Shown: positions 1 to 13,600 of the stretch, in pieces
Numbering within the stretch: the first letter of the stretch is position 1
How the letters are laid out: each line of letters begins with the position of its first letter
Assembly: GCF_034424545.1 (NCBI RefSeq)
Contig: NZ_CP139970.1
Coordinates: 1,860,001-1,924,000 of the forward strand
Direction of reading: 5' to 3'
Length of the DNA: 64,000 nt
DNA from: Trinickia caryophylli
GTDB lineage: Bacteria; Pseudomonadota; Gammaproteobacteria; Burkholderiales; Burkholderiaceae
Program-made: the position numbers and the translations under genes
The notes under the pieces: generated by a model
Database searches by the model: none
The model's input: the letters and a program-made list of their open reading frames with translations, nothing else
Told to the model about the DNA's origin: nothing

Positions 1-517
1 GAACATGGTGCTCAACGGCATTGCGCTGATCCTCTCGCTCTTCATCATGGCGCCCGTCGGCATGAATATCCGCGATGCGCTGCAAGCCCGCAACTTCACG
101 CCCTCGGGCTCGTTCTCGACAGCCGATGTCAGCACGATCATGGATGCCGCGCTGCCGCCGATCAAGGACTTCCTGACCGCGCACACGCGGCTGCGCGACC
201 GCGAGTTCTTCGTAAAAACGGCCACGAGCGTCTGGCCGAAAAACCGTGCGGACGGTCTCAAGGACGACGATCTGCTCGTGCTCGTGCCGAGCTTCACGCT
301 CGCCGAGCTCACGAAGGCGTTTCAGATCGGCTTCGTGATCTACATCGTCTTTATCGTCGTCGATCTGCTCGTCGCGAACATTCTGCTCGCGCTCGGCATG
401 CAGATGATCGCGCCGACCACGATCTCGGTGCCGTTCAAGCTACTGCTTTTCGTCGCCCTCGACGGCTGGTCGCTGCTCGTGCACGGCCTCGTCCTGTCCT
501 ACCGGGTGGCGGGATGA
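1..517 (+). CDS. sctR: SctR (YscR/HrcR/FliP family) T3SS export-apparatus protein, 5' partial
   Basis: This is the C-terminal part of the inner-membrane export-apparatus subunit SctR; the reading frame is already open at the first base, so the start lies outside the window. About 171 of the usual roughly 215 residues are present. Visible hallmarks are the family sequence around NMVLNGIALIL, the hydrophobic FIMAPVG segment, a central periplasmic loop with the FTLAELTKAF motif, and two further membrane segments at the C terminus (FVIYIVFIVVDLLVANILL). SctR forms the core pore with SctS and SctT, which are encoded in the minus-strand operon of the same island. Its stop codon overlaps the start of the next gene as ATGA, which suggests translational coupling to the transglycosylase gene. 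Confidence 0.95.
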   Translation, partial: NMVLNGIALILSLFIMAPVGMNIRDALQARNFTPSGSFSTADVSTIMDAALPPIKDFLTAHTRLRDREFFVKTATSVWPKNRADGLKDDDLLVLVPSFTLAELTKAFQIGFVIYIVFIVVDLLVANILLALGMQMIAPTTISVPFKLLLFVALDGWSLLVHGLVLSYRVAG

Positions 518-1356
518 ACACGGGGCTGCGCGTGCGCCGGATGCTCGCATTCGGACTCGCCTGCGCGGCGCTCGTGCTCGCAAACCCGAGTGCCGACGCA
601 CGGGCGGGGGCCCCCTCCGCGCAAAGCCCGGCCTTCGTTTTACTCGCCCGCACCTGCGCGCCGAACGTCGACGCGAGCACGCTCTCGGCGCTCGTGCGCA
701 CCGAGTCGGGCTTCAATCCTTTCGCGATCGGCGTGGTGGGCGCGCACCTCTCGCGCCAGCCGGCCTCGCTCGCCGAAGCGCTCGCGACCGTGGCCGAGCT
801 CGAAGCGCGCGGCTACAGCTACAGCGTCGGCCTCACCCAGGTCAACAATCGCAACTTCGCCAAATACGGCGAAACGGCGGCTTCGCTCTTCGAGCCGTGC
901 CGCAATCTGCGTGTCGGCGGCGCCATCCTCACCGAGTGCTTCGCCCGCTCCAGCCGCGCCGCGGCAGGCACGCAACTGGCGTTGCGCGCGGCCCTGTCCT
1001 GCTACTACAGCGGCAACTTCACGACCGGGTTCTCGAGTGGCTACGTCGCTCAGGTCGTCTCGAATGCGCGGCGCGATGCGCTGCGCTCGGGTGCCGAGCC
1101 GATCCCGCTCGTGCGCGACCCGGGCGGTGCGCCCGTTCGCCCCCGCCCCGCCGTGCGTCCGGTCGCGGCGCCCGGCCCCGCCGCCACGGCCGCGGGCGAT
1201 GCTCCCGCCGCGTTGCCGATCGCGCCCAAAGCGACACCGGCGCCGGTCCGCAGCAGCTCGCCGTCATGCCATGGCCGGCCGCTCGTCATGGTCTGCCGCG
1301 GCCTGAGCGCGGCGCGAATCCGCTCGCTGTGCGTGCGCTGCCTCGACGCAAACTGA
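514..1356 (+). CDS. T3SS-associated lytic transglycosylase (VirB1/IagB-like)
   Basis: Predicted periplasmic muramidase that would open peptidoglycan locally for assembly of the secretion machine. A signal peptide covers residues 1-29 and ends near ADARA. The SLT-type domain has the catalytic glutamate E64 in VRTESGFNPF, the GLTQVNNRNF motif near residue 110 and a cysteine-containing CYYSGNF segment. The spacing resembles VirB1-type enzymes more than short IagB proteins. From about residue 195 the protein becomes Pro/Ala-rich, and the last 35 residues (Cys- and Arg-rich) look unlike a folded domain, so the C terminus may be degenerate or frame-shifted. The gene overlaps sctR by 4 bases and precedes the giant LysM protein, consistent with a role at the cell wall. 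Confidence 0.85.
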   Translation: MNTGLRVRRMLAFGLACAALVLANPSADARAGAPSAQSPAFVLLARTCAPNVDASTLSALVRTESGFNPFAIGVVGAHLSRQPASLAEALATVAELEARGYSYSVGLTQVNNRNFAKYGETAASLFEPCRNLRVGGAILTECFARSSRAAAGTQLALRAALSCYYSGNFTTGFSSGYVAQVVSNARRDALRSGAEPIPLVRDPGGAPVRPRPAVRPVAAPGPAATAAGDAPAALPIAPKATPAPVRSSSPSCHGRPLVMVCRGLSAARIRSLCVRCLDAN

Positions 1357-1647
1357 CGCGCGCCGGGGCCAGCCCGATGCCCCAGGGAAATCGCGAGGCA
1401 CGGCGCTTGCTCCACGGCGCTTGCTCATTAGGCTCACCTATGCCGAGCGCGCCGATGCGCGAAAAGCCCCCGCTCCGCGCTCTTTCGTAGACTTCGCGGC
1501 AAGCCGCGCACGCATGCCCCACCCCCCTACGAAACACCCGTGTCTGGCGTCCTTTCCGGGTCCTTACACTCGCAGAGTGTGCCTAGGCGGCGCGCGGGTG
1601 GCGTGCACCCGGCCAAAGCCGAGGCCGGCTCGATGGCGGAGGCTTGC

Positions 1648-4600
1648 ATGCTGGAAATCGATGGCGTCGGCATGGGCGTCAACTGGATGCATTTTCTCGA
1701 AGCGACGCTCGAGAAGCCCAAACCCCTGCCTCCGCAAAACACGTCGACGCAAACGAGTTCGCAGCCTCCGGTCCTGCCGCCGCAGATCACTGTGAACGTC
1801 AATGCCAACACGGATCCGTCCAAGCCGACCAACGGCGACATTTCGGCCGCGACCACGCTGATCCAGACGCTCGCCGAGCAATACCGCCCGCCGCCGCCCG
1901 AAATCACGGTGACGGACCCGACGACGAAGGCGGCCCAGCAGGCGATTCAGGGCGCACAGACTCAATACGACAACGCCTACGGCGATCTGCAGAAGAAGTA
2001 CACGACGCTCACGAGCCTGCAGTCGGACCCGACGGCGAGTCCGGCCGACGTCAAAAAGGCGCAGACCGAATTCGACAACGCGCAGACGGCGACGAACAAG
2101 GCGGCGCGCGAACTGGAGGTCACGACCGACGCCGGCTACATGGTCGCCTATGCCCAACAGGCGAAGGAGGACGGGAAGGCCGTGCCCGGCGCGAAGCAGG
2201 CCGCGGCGGACGCGCTCAAGGCGCTGCAGCAGCAGATCCCCGGCTTCGATCCGAAGACTTCGCAGTTGCCGAAGAACATGACGCCGCAGCAACTCGGCGC
2301 CTACGACGCCTGGCAAAAGGCCGATGCGGCCTATGCGAAGGCGCAAAGCCGCGAGAATGCGGACATCGCCAATTCGAACCTCGCCTACGCGCAGTTGCAG
2401 GGATACGCGTCGGACAAGACCTACGCGGGCGCGATGGATGCCGGCATCCAGAACCTGAACGACAAGCTCGCGCCGCTCGGGCTCGAAGTGCAGGCGCCCG
2501 AGGCGATCGACAGCGCCACCGCGCAAGGCAACATCGCGAGCGCGGCCGACGACGCGAACTATGCGAACGCCTGCCTGAGCGCCGCGAGCGACGCCTCGAA
2601 CGTGGCCGATATTCAGGTGACCTACGACGCGGTGTCGGGCAAGTTCGGACCGACCGTGATGAACACGACCGTGGGCGCGCAGAAGGATCTGCTCACGCGC
2701 GCGCAGACGGCCGCGGCCACGAGCGGCGGGTATCTGCAGATGCTCGCCTCGGACCGCAACGCGACCAAGCTGCAGACGTCGTACAACAACGCCGTCACGA
2801 CATCGAACGCGTGGCACAAGGCACATCCCGATTCGCTGCTCACGAACGCACCGGTCGACACCGACGTGGCGAACGCGTATCAGGCATTGACCGACGCGAA
2901 GACGCAGGCCAGCCTGATGCACGACAGCTTCGTCGCGGCCTATGGCAACTCGCTCGCCGCGCAATACGACGACGCGGCCAACGGCTTGCAGAACAAGTAC
3001 GACCATCGCACGATGTGCACGGTCAACGACCCGACGCCGCTCGAGATCAAGGGGCTCAAGGTCGTGGCTTCCGCGCTGCACGCGGCCGACGGGCGCCTCA
3101 CCGATTCTGTCAACGACAAGGCGACGAAGACGGCGCTCGACAAGGCGCTCACCACCCAGGCACAGAACAAGAGCACGCTGCAGACGGTGCAGCAGCAGTA
3201 CGACGACTGGAACAAGCAGCACGGGCAGACGTCGACGCCCTTCGACAACGTCGTCGCGCACGGCTCGCCGGGTCACGTGATGCTCACGGCGTCCGGCGGA
3301 CCTTATCTCGTCAATCCGTACTCGCAGCAGCTCTCCGATGCGCGCGACGCGCTCGATCGCTCGAACGCCCAGGTGGATCAGCTGCAGTTGCTGTCGAACA
3401 GCGCCCACGCGCAGGTGCTCTTCGATCAGTTCTACAGCGGCCTCAGCGACAACCTGCTCAATCCCGTCACCGACGACGACAAGGCCGATTTCGCCAAGGC
3501 GCTCGATCAGTTCTATGCGTCGCACCGGGGCCAGTTGTCGAACTCGATGCTCAATCAGGCCAGCGAAGCGACCAACAAGGGCGCGGCGTACGACTTCCAC
3601 GGCATGAGCGACAACGAGCAGAAGAATCTGATCGGGCAGGCGCTGCAGTTGAAGACCACGCCGAGCGCGAACAAGAACGACCTCCAGTACAGCGGCGACG
3701 CGCTCGATACGATCGACAAGGTCTACAACGAGATCCACGACGTCGGCGGCGACCACGCGAAAGTGAGCGTCATGCCGATGGTCTACGCGTCGAAAGACAG
3801 CGGCATGACGACGACGGCGCTCTTCAAGGTGACGAGCGGCGACGGCAAGACCGAGTATGTCGACGACACCGGTGCCCACTACTCGAGCGTCGACAACTTC
3901 ATCGACGACAATCAACTCTCGTCCGACGGCACGCTCGACATCGCGACCGGCTACGAGAACGGTACGCTGAAGGTTCGCCAAAGCAGCGCCCACCATGACG
4001 ACTGGTGGGACAGCACCCTGCACACGCTGGGCGCGAGCAATCTGAACCTCGGCACGCTGCTGGGCGGCATCGGGCTCGAAGTGATCGGCAGCGTGCTCGA
4101 TTTCACGGGCGTGGGTCTGCCGCTCGGCATCTCGCTCAATGCGATCGGCGGCGGCATGATCACCGGCGCGACCATCGCCGCGGCCACCTATTCCGCGAAC
4201 GATCTCGTCAACCGCGGCATGCACGACCAGTCGATGAGCATCATGGATGCCGGCGCGCGTGCCGATTACATCAACCTCGTGCCGCTGGGTGCCTCGGCCG
4301 CGGCCGAGAAGGTCGTGCCGAAGCTCACGGCCACCAATCTTTTCAAGGGCGGGGTGGAGGCGGTCGGGCTCGATGCCGGCAAGGCGGCAAACGTCGTCAA
4401 CAAGACGGCCCGCTACACCGCCTTCACCACGGCGATGGGCGGCGCGGGCGAGGCAGCCGGCCAGCTCGTGTACGACGCGGTCACGGGCAAGGGCAACATC
4501 GCCCGCGATGTCTCGTCGCTCGTGCAAAACGTCGGCCTCGTGTTCGGCAAGAACGCGTTGACGGCCTTGTCGAAAGGCGTCGTGCGCAATTACGGGCAGT

Positions 4601-7600
4601 TCGCCGCCCGCAACCAGGCCGGCAACGGCAACCTGTTCATCGGCGGGCAGCAGGTCGGCGTGCGCGGTGTCGACGGCTCGCGCACGAATGCGCTGACCCT
4701 GGACCGCTCGCTCGCGACGATCGACGGCAAGTCCGTCACCGTCGACCCGGCCGACGGCACGCTGCGCGTCGGCAATCGCACCCTGACCTACGAAGGCATG
4801 CCCGTGCGCGTGCTGACTGGCGCCAACCGCGTCAATACCGGGCACGCCCGGCAAACGGGGCTCACTGCGGTGCTCGGCGACGACGGCAGCATTTCGATCG
4901 TCGCGCCCGGACGCGACGGCCGCTTCAGTCGAACCCGGCTGAACGCCTACGACACGGGCGCGCGCGTCACGATCGACGAATCGGGCGGCCTCACGCTCTC
5001 CGATGGCCTGAACCTCTCCCGTCCCGGCAAGGTGCTCACGCCCGAGCAGATACCTGAGCGCGTGCAGCAGATCGTCAATCGCAACGCGCCGCCGGCGGCA
5101 GCGCCCCAGGCACCGGCCGATCCGGTCGACGCGACGCGCGACACGCCCGTCGACACCACGCAGTCGGACCCTGTGGTGCGCCAGGCAACGCAAGATGCGA
5201 GCGCGCGGATTTCGCAGGCGGCGGCCGATTCCGCCCGCATGACGAGCGAGCAGATTGCCAACGCGTCGCGCGGCCACGAACGCCGGGCGCAAACCGAGCA
5301 GGAATCCATCGACACGCGGCGCGCCGAACGCCGTGCCGCTCAGGCGCGGGCGGTAGACCTGCGTCGCGTGGACGACCCGCGCGGCACCGGCGCCGACGAA
5401 GCCCGCCCCATGACGTTCCGGCAGCGCGTGGCATGGACCGCGGCCAATGCCACGGAACTGCCGCCCGAGGCACTCGACCACCCGGGCGGCCTGCCCCTCG
5501 GTAGCCGCGAGACGAGCCCCGCCTTCATCGACGAGCATCAGTTCGAGGGGCACACGCTCTACGTCGTACGCAACGACGCCCGCTCGCAGGGCGTGCCGCA
5601 GCCTGCCGAAGAGGCGGCGCCGCTCGATCCGGCCAGCCCGAATCGGCGCGCCGCGACGGCCCTGCCCGACGAAAGCCCGATCGTGGTGCTCGAAGGCAGC
5701 GTGGAAGCCGAGCGCGCACCCGAGATCGCCAATACGTTGAACCGGCCGGTACTCGTCGCCCAGCGCGGTGTGCTCGCCGCGGACGGCGCCATCGACGCGC
5801 CGAACGGGTTCGTACGCTTCGATCCGGCACCACGGGCAGCCGCACTCGCGGAAACGGCCGCGATGACGGAAAGCGGGCTTTACGTCGTCACCGACGAGAT
5901 GCTGACGGGCGCGCAAAACGAACGCGTGCACGACGAACCGATGGTCTATCGCAATGGCCTTTACGTGCCGAAGGAGGTGGCCGAGGCCAAGTCGCGCAGC
6001 GAGGAGACGCAAACGCCCGCAACCGACAAAACGCAGGCAGCCAGACCGCGCGTGGCGGAGCGCGCCGACACCGAGAACCCCGAAATGGCTGCGCCGGACA
6101 TGCGCGAGGAGCCGGCGGCGACGGCAGGCGACGGCAAGGTCGGCTTGCTGACGAGACTGCAGATGCGCTTCGGCGGCGCCCCGTTGCCGAACGAGGTGAG
6201 CGCGCTTGCGCAACAGTCGGGCACGCTCGCGCAGCAGATGCGTCAGCTCGAGGCGAACGGCTGGACCGTCAAGGTGGGCCGCGAAGGCCGCGGCAGCCGC
6301 ATCGACGCCAGGAAAAAGCGCGTGATGCTCGACGGCGGCCTGCGCGAGACGGGCAGCATGACCTACGCGCTCGCGCACGAAACGAAGCACGCGGTCGAGG
6401 CGATCGACGGCACGACCGGGCTCGACTACAGCGGCCGGCGCGCGTTCACGCGCAAGGCGCTCGAAGCCGAGGCGCGTGCGCAGATCAACGCCTTCGAAGC
6501 GCGCTACGAAATCGAGATGGCCGGTGAGGGCAACATCGCGGCGAACGTCAGGTTGCCCGATGCGATCGAGAAGATTGCCGGGCAGTGGAAGCCGACCGAC
6601 GACTACGCGGGCACCGTCGAAAAGCTCGCCGATGCATTCGGCGAAAGCCCCGTCTCCGGAGAGGGCGGCAAGACGTATGCGGCATTCTACGGCGAGGCAT
6701 TCGACCGCGTGCAGGCCGGCCGCGGCCGGCGCGGCGCCGATCCGGGGCGCGTGATGCCGGCGCCCGACGGCACACCGAGGAGCGAAGGCGGGCACGACGC
6801 ACGGGTGCCCGTCGATCCGGCCGTGCTCGAGGCCGGCTTCGAGCAGGCGGTTGCGCGCTCGCCCGTGAACGAGGCCACCCCGCTCTCGTTCGCCGACGAT
6901 CTGGAGCAGGTCAGCGCGCACGAGTTCCTGCTCGACGATCGCTATCAATACGAGCGCTCCGGCTATTCGACGCATGCGATCGGCCTGCCGTTCTCGCGGC
7001 CGACCGAGCTCACGCGCGCCCGCGCGCAGGAGCTTGCCGACATCAGCGGCCTCTATGTCTTCACGCCGCGTGTCGATGCGCCCACCGTCTGGGAACAACT
7101 GACACCGCGGCCGCGCAACGCGTCGCTGGACGGCCGCGTCGAACTGGACGCCGATACGCAGACGCTTCACGTCGTGGGCGACGACGGCGTGCGCCGGCCG
7201 ATCGACCCGGAAGCGCATCTGGGCCGCATGCTCGGCGAGGGTGCGTACAAGACCGCGTTCGAACTCGGCAACAAGACCGTTGTCGTCTATCGCGATCTGA
7301 TGCCGCTCGAAGTCGATCCGACGGAGACGCCCACGCCCGTCGACGAACCGCACGCGATGATCGCGAAGACGGATCGACTCAAGGCGCTCGGCGCACCTTA
7401 CGTGGCCCGGATCGACGGCGTCGCGCGCGTTCACGGCCACGATGCGCTCGTCATGGATACCTATGCCGGCGCCGACCGGCTTCTCACGCGCGATATGGCC
7501 GTGACGGGGCCAGGCAGCGGGCAGCACATGCCGTTCTACGACCTGACGCTCTTCAACGAGCGGTCGATCGAAAGCCTTTCGGCCACGCGGGACTGGATGG

Positions 7601-10600
7601 TCGACAACAACGTGCAGATCATCGATCTGCAGTTCCTCGTCGGCCGCGACGGGACGTTCCATCTCGCGGACTTCGAGGAGATCAACGAGAACCGGCCACC
7701 GCGCCCCGTCTCGCTGAAAACGATCGACGATTACATCGCGCTCGCGCAGTCCCAGGTCGAGCGCAGGAGCGGGGCAACCGCCCCCGCCCCGGGCGAGCCG
7801 GTCGCCCCGGCCGCTCCGGTCGCTCCGGTTGCAGTGGCGCCCGGCCACACGTCCGGCAACCAGGCGGGCGAAGGTGCCTCGTTCGCGCAACGGGTGGAGT
7901 GGACGCGCGAGCGAGCGCGGCCGGATTCGCCGTTCGCCCCGGGCACGCCGGACGTCGAACAGCTGCAATACGACAGAACCAGTCGCGCCTGGCGCACGCC
8001 CGAGCGCGACGCGACCATCGTGCAAACGGAGACCGCCGAGGACGGCTCGCTGCTGCTCGACGGTCAACCGATCAGCGTCAGCGAGTTCACGCTGCAGCTC
8101 GGCCATGACTTCCGCGAGCATGGCGGCGAGATCGTCTTTACCTCGCCATACATGAAGCCGGAAATCGCCGCGCAATTCGCGAATCTTTGGGGGCGCCCGG
8201 TCTACGTGCCGCACGAAAGCACCTACGCCGCCGACGGCTCGATGGTCGATCTCAGTCATTTGCAGCGCTACGATCCGTCGCCGCTCGGCGGTCCCGATCT
8301 CGGGCAATTGGCCGCCGACAGCCGCGGCGTCTATCGCAACGGCGACCCGACGCAGCGGCTCTCGGCCGAGCAGCACATGGGCACGCTCCTCGGCTACGGC
8401 GGCGAAAAGATGGTGTTCGAGCTGGGCCACGACGCCGCACTCGGGATCTTCGAGCGCGGCCCGCGATTCGACAACGCTTACCATCTGCGCACCGCGCGCG
8501 AGGAATTCGACGCGCTCGCCCATCTGCGTGCGCTCGGCGTGCGTACGGTTTCGATGAGCGGCCCGTTCTCCGTGCACAACCGGGTCGGTGTGCTGTACCG
8601 TCCGCTCGGCATCATGCACACGCACGACATGGTGAGAAACGGCGCACTCCCGGAGCGGATCTCGCGCGCGGGCCTCGCCAATCTGAAGCATGCCGAGGAT
8701 GTCGCGACCCGGCTGAAACTCGATTACGACTTCCAGGGAATCGTCACGCGCGACGGCGACTTTCTCGTCAACGACCCGGGCCCGATCGGGCGTGCGGACC
8801 GGCCGATGAGCGAGGCCGAGCGCGCACAGCTCGAAATGCGCCATGCCGATACGCTCTTCAAGATTCAGGAGGTTCGGGGCATGATCCGCGGCGGCATGCA
8901 AAGCGGCCGCATCGAGCTCGCCCACCCGGAGGCGCAGGAGGTTTATCAGCCCGGCGAATACGGGCAACAGCGTGGGCAAAAGCCGTCGATCATCACGCGC
9001 ATCCGCATGCGATTCGGCGGCGCACCGCTGCCCAAACAGGCGCTCGACATGATCGGCCATTCCGATCTGCTCAACGCGCAGATGCGGCTTTGGAAACAGG
9101 CCGGATGGAAAGTCGTGCTCGGCCGGGAAGGCCAGGGCAGCAAAACCGACGTCGCCCGGCGGCGCATCGTCATCGACGGCAAGTTCCGCCAGCCCGGCGC
9201 GATCGTCTATACCCTCGCTCACGAAGCCGGCCACGCCACCGAGGCAATCCAGGGCAAGCTCTCGCTCGATTACAGCAGCCCCGAAGCCTACGCGCGAAGC
9301 CTGCTCGATGCGGAGGCGCGCGCGCAGATCAACGCGTTCGCGGTGCGCGACGAGATCAAGGCCGCCACCGGCGTCGACATCGGCGCGCAAGTGCGTCTGC
9401 CCGAGGCGATCGAACGCGAATACGGCCGAGCGAGGGCCGACGATCCGCAGTCCGTCGCACGTCTGGCGGATGCGTTCGGCGCGGCGCGGCCATCGCTGCC
9501 GGGGCACGCCGACTATCGCAGCCTCTACGAGGCACAGGCGCGCACGGTGCGCGTAGGCGAAGCGCCGCCCGCCATGGCGGCACCCGATCCGTCCAACGCG
9601 CCGGTGCCCGCCGGCGGCGCCAACGCGAACGCGGCAGCAGGGGCCGGCAACCGGACGAGCCCCGCCACGCCCGAGGAACGCGCCGCGGCGCTGCTCGACG
9701 AGCACGGCAAGCGCACGCTGCGCCGCCTGGACGGCGCGCGCGTCCCGCGACTCGACGTGCTCGCCAAGGAAGCGGGACGCGACTCGCACGTGCTGATCAC
9801 CCAACATACAGCCGCGCCGAAATCGAAGAACGCGCTTCATTCTCAACCGAAGGTCATCGCGGAAGTGACCGTCGACGAGCACGGCGCGCTCGGCAAGCCG
9901 CAACCGGTCGACCGCAGCGGCCTGCCGCGCGACCTCAAGCGCGCGATGAGCCGCAACTCGGGCTCGCGTGGCCTCTCGGCGCGCAAGGGCTTCGACTTCT
10001 ACATCTCGCCGGTAGGCGCCGAGGAACTGGCCAATTTCGGCGGCGCCTCGAAGATCGAGGTCGAGAACGACCGCACCAAGGTTTCGTGGCAGACGCAGCC
10101 GTCGAACCGGGGCCTGCATCCCGACGTGGTGCGCGACGCAGACGCACTGGCGCAGGCTCCGCATTTCAAACGGCCGAAGCAGGCCGGCGAGGCGGCGGCC
10201 ACCGGGCAACGGATCTACGCCGTGGACGACGAGTCGGGCAAGGTGCTCGGTCACGCGAAGCACGTGTCGGGCGACAAGTGGCGCTACTACGAGAAAGCGA
10301 AGGTGGACGGCACGGAAATCGCGCCGACGGATCTTCGCGAGGCGTTCCGCCGCCATATCGGCCGCCTCGGAGTCGGCCCGACCGGCCGCCGCGGCGTCTC
10401 GTTCTTTCTCAGCGATCTCGAACCGGCCGACGTCACGCGCCTGGGCGGCTTCGACCCGGTCAAGAAGAAAGATCCGGACGAGGCCGAGCAAAAGCCGCAC
10501 AGGAAGATCAGCGACATCACCCAGGTGCAGATCGAGCGCGGCAGCGCCGCGGCACGGCGCGGGCTGGGCCACGTGAGCGATGCCGCGCGCCGCAGCGCGG

Positions 10601-13600
10601 CGCTGCTGCGCCGGCAGCAAAGCGCGACGCAGGCCGTGACGCAGGCTACGGCTCGCGCGGCGGTGACGGCCGGCACGAGCGAGGCCGCGTCGAAACCGCT
10701 ACTGCCGCCGAACATGCTGCCCAAGGGGACGAAGGCAACCGATCCGCTTGCGGTAATGGACTTCGGCGGACACAACGCGCTGCATCTGCTGCGCGCGCTC
10801 GACCAGAAGAGCATCGGCGACGAGTATCACATTTACGTCTACGACGACGTGAAAGATTCGCTCGCGCTCTCGCTCGGCGCGCCGACGGCCATCATCGCGC
10901 CGCGCGACGGCGGCCATCGCTGGTTCGATACCCGCAAGGAAGCCGAGAATCCACGCGACAAGGGCGTGCCGCTCGACGAGATGCCCATCGGCCGCAGCCA
11001 TTACGGTGCGAACATGCACTTCGTGCTTACGCGGCTCGAACCCGCCGAATTCCTCGACCATACCGGTCCGACGCGCCTGAAAGCCCTCGAAGCGCGCCGC
11101 AAGGAACTCGATGCGCAGTGGCGCGAAGCGAAGGAAGGCGCGAAGACGTGGTCGAGCTATTCCGCGCTCGCCGATCACATCAAGTCGAGAATCGACGGCA
11201 TGAAGACCGACATCTCGAGCTTGCGTCGACGGGTCGGCACGGCTCACGCCACCGAAACGCTGGACATCGATATCTACCAGCCGGCCATGTCGACGTCGAC
11301 GGTGGTCGAGGCCAAAGTGCGCAACGGCGCCCCCGATCCCGAACAATGGTTCGGCGAACAGGAACGCATCGCGGCCTACAACGGCCGCAAGACCGGCGAG
11401 GGACGCCTGCGCTTCTCGGGCCGTGCGCAGACCGTCATGGCCGACTTCCTCGAATGGAAGGGGCTCGGCAACAGCGGCTATGTGGCGCGCGACGTGACCT
11501 CGACGTCCCCGCGCTTCGCGCCGATTCCGCGCAAGACACTCCTGCGCATCGACGGCGAACGTATCGCACGCCATTTCGGCATCGCCACCACAGCAGATCG
11601 CCGGGCGATCGGCGCCTTCGTGGATTCCCCGTGGCAGGTGCAGCGGCGCGTGGCGCTCATGTCCCGCTCGTTCTCCCTGCGCGACGATCCGGCGCTCATG
11701 ACGCAACAGGTCGAACGATTCGGCGGGGTGACGCCGGTGGTCACGCTCGTGGTCGACCCGCATTCGCTCGCGGCGGCACTCGGGCAGCCGCACGATCCCG
11801 ACTTTCTGCGCGACGTCAAAGCGCTCGGCGAACAGGAGCACGCCACCTTCAACGCCGACGAAGGCATCATCGAGCCGGCCCAGGATTCGAACGGCAAGCC
11901 GCTTTACATCGACGAGCTTCACCATCTGCACAAGTGGCTCACCGAAGCGTCGAAGACCGGCTTTGCGATCCGGCTCGAAACGGCACCGTCGCGCGCGCTC
12001 GTCTCCGACGAGGACATGCGCTTTCAAGCGGGCACCGACGACACCTACATGAACCACGTGCGTACGTTGAGCGCGCTCGACCGGTGGGCACAGCAGCATC
12101 CCGACACCCCCGCGCCGTCGGTGATGGTGACGTTCCACGGCTGGGACTCGGTGCTCGAATCGGTGCCGGGCGCCGGCCACGCGCGTCTCTTGCGCGAAAT
12201 GCTCGACCGGCCGACGCTCGAATGGCTGCATGTGGGGCTCTCGTACGGCACCCACGGCGCCGACTTCATCGCCAACCAGGATCTGACGACGGCGCTTGCC
12301 GATCTCATCGTCGAATACCGCGGGCAACCGGAGAAGCTCGCGCGGCTGCACGGCGCCGACGCGCTCACGCGCGTGTTCGAGCGCGTGGACCGGCAAACGC
12401 TGGCCGACCAGCAGGCGCTGCTGTTCGCCGAGGTGGAACGCATCGGGCGCAACAAGGGGCTCAAGCCCGAAGATCTCGATGCGCTGCGCGAGCAGCTCTA
12501 TCAGGGCAACACGACCGAGTTTCTGAACGCGGCGCGCAAGCGCACGATCGATTACGCCCGCACCCAGTGGACCGACGACAACCCCGCTCGCGGCCGCGTG
12601 CAGGAGCGCGCACGCTCGTTCTCGATCCGCTGGCACGATCAGTACGGCAATGCCGTCGTGGGCCGCCGGTTCAGCACCCCGTCCGCGCTAAGCGGCACTG
12701 TCGAGGATCCGTTCGGCTACTGGAGCTCGGCGGTGTCGAAGCCGGAGTTGCGCAACAACGACAGCAAGCCCATCAGCTTGAGCCGCAAGACGGCGGCACA
12801 GCTCGAGACCAAACCGATCGACGCGAAGGACCGCGCGAAAGCCGAGCTCACGGCGTTGCGCGTGCATGAGCCGCTGCGTCACTGGTGGAGCCCGAAGATC
12901 CTCGGCTGGACGGTGGCGGGCGGCACGACATCGGGCTTCCTCGGCGCCAACGCGGTGAACCTGCTACACACGTTCGGCAGCGAGGGGCTGCACCGCACCA
13001 GTACGTCGCTCTTTGTCGGCACCCGTGCCGGCCGCGTGTTCCAGGCCCTGCATCAGGGTGCGGTGACGAGCCTGAAGAACGGCGACCCGCGCGTGTTCGA
13101 CTCGGTGGTCGACCGGATCGAGCGCAGCTTGCGCGTGCAGCTGGGCCCGCAGAGCATCAATGAGGCACGGCTCGCGCAACTCGATCTCATCGCGAAGGAA
13201 GGCAAGGCGAAGGCCGCGCAGTTTCGCAAGATGAACGAGGACGGCCTGCTTTCGTTCGACGATGCAGTGAGCCATACGAAGGCGATCGCGGTGGAAACGC
13301 TTCTGCAGATGCAAGGCGTGATGGGCGGCACATCGCTCAAGCGCCTGCACCGCGGCAGTCCGCGGCATTGGATCGGGGTAGTCGGGCGCAGCGGCGCGAT
13401 GATCGGCTATTCCGTGACGGCCGCGACCAACGTGGCGACGGCATGGTCGCATCCCGCAGCCGCGCCGATTCTGACGACGCTCGGCGCCACGCTCGGTTTC
13501 GCCTATACGAGCCGCGTCTTTTACGGCGGCTTGCGGCACATCAATGCGGAAAAGCGCAGCATGTTCGTGCGCTTCACGAGTTCGGCCGGTGACTTCGTCA

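Noticed and set aside
1441..1647. hrpII box (TTCG-N16-TTCG) before the giant gene
   Set aside because: TTCG occurs twice near 1485-1500 but only 5 bases apart; no correctly spaced pair was found here or before the other T3SS genes.
1564..10620. Antisense open frame of about 3018 codons on the minus strand
   Set aside because: It is fully opposite the giant protein gene, rich in Arg, Ala and Val in a low-complexity way, and is explained by GC-rich codon bias of the sense strand. No domain or ribosome binding site was seen.
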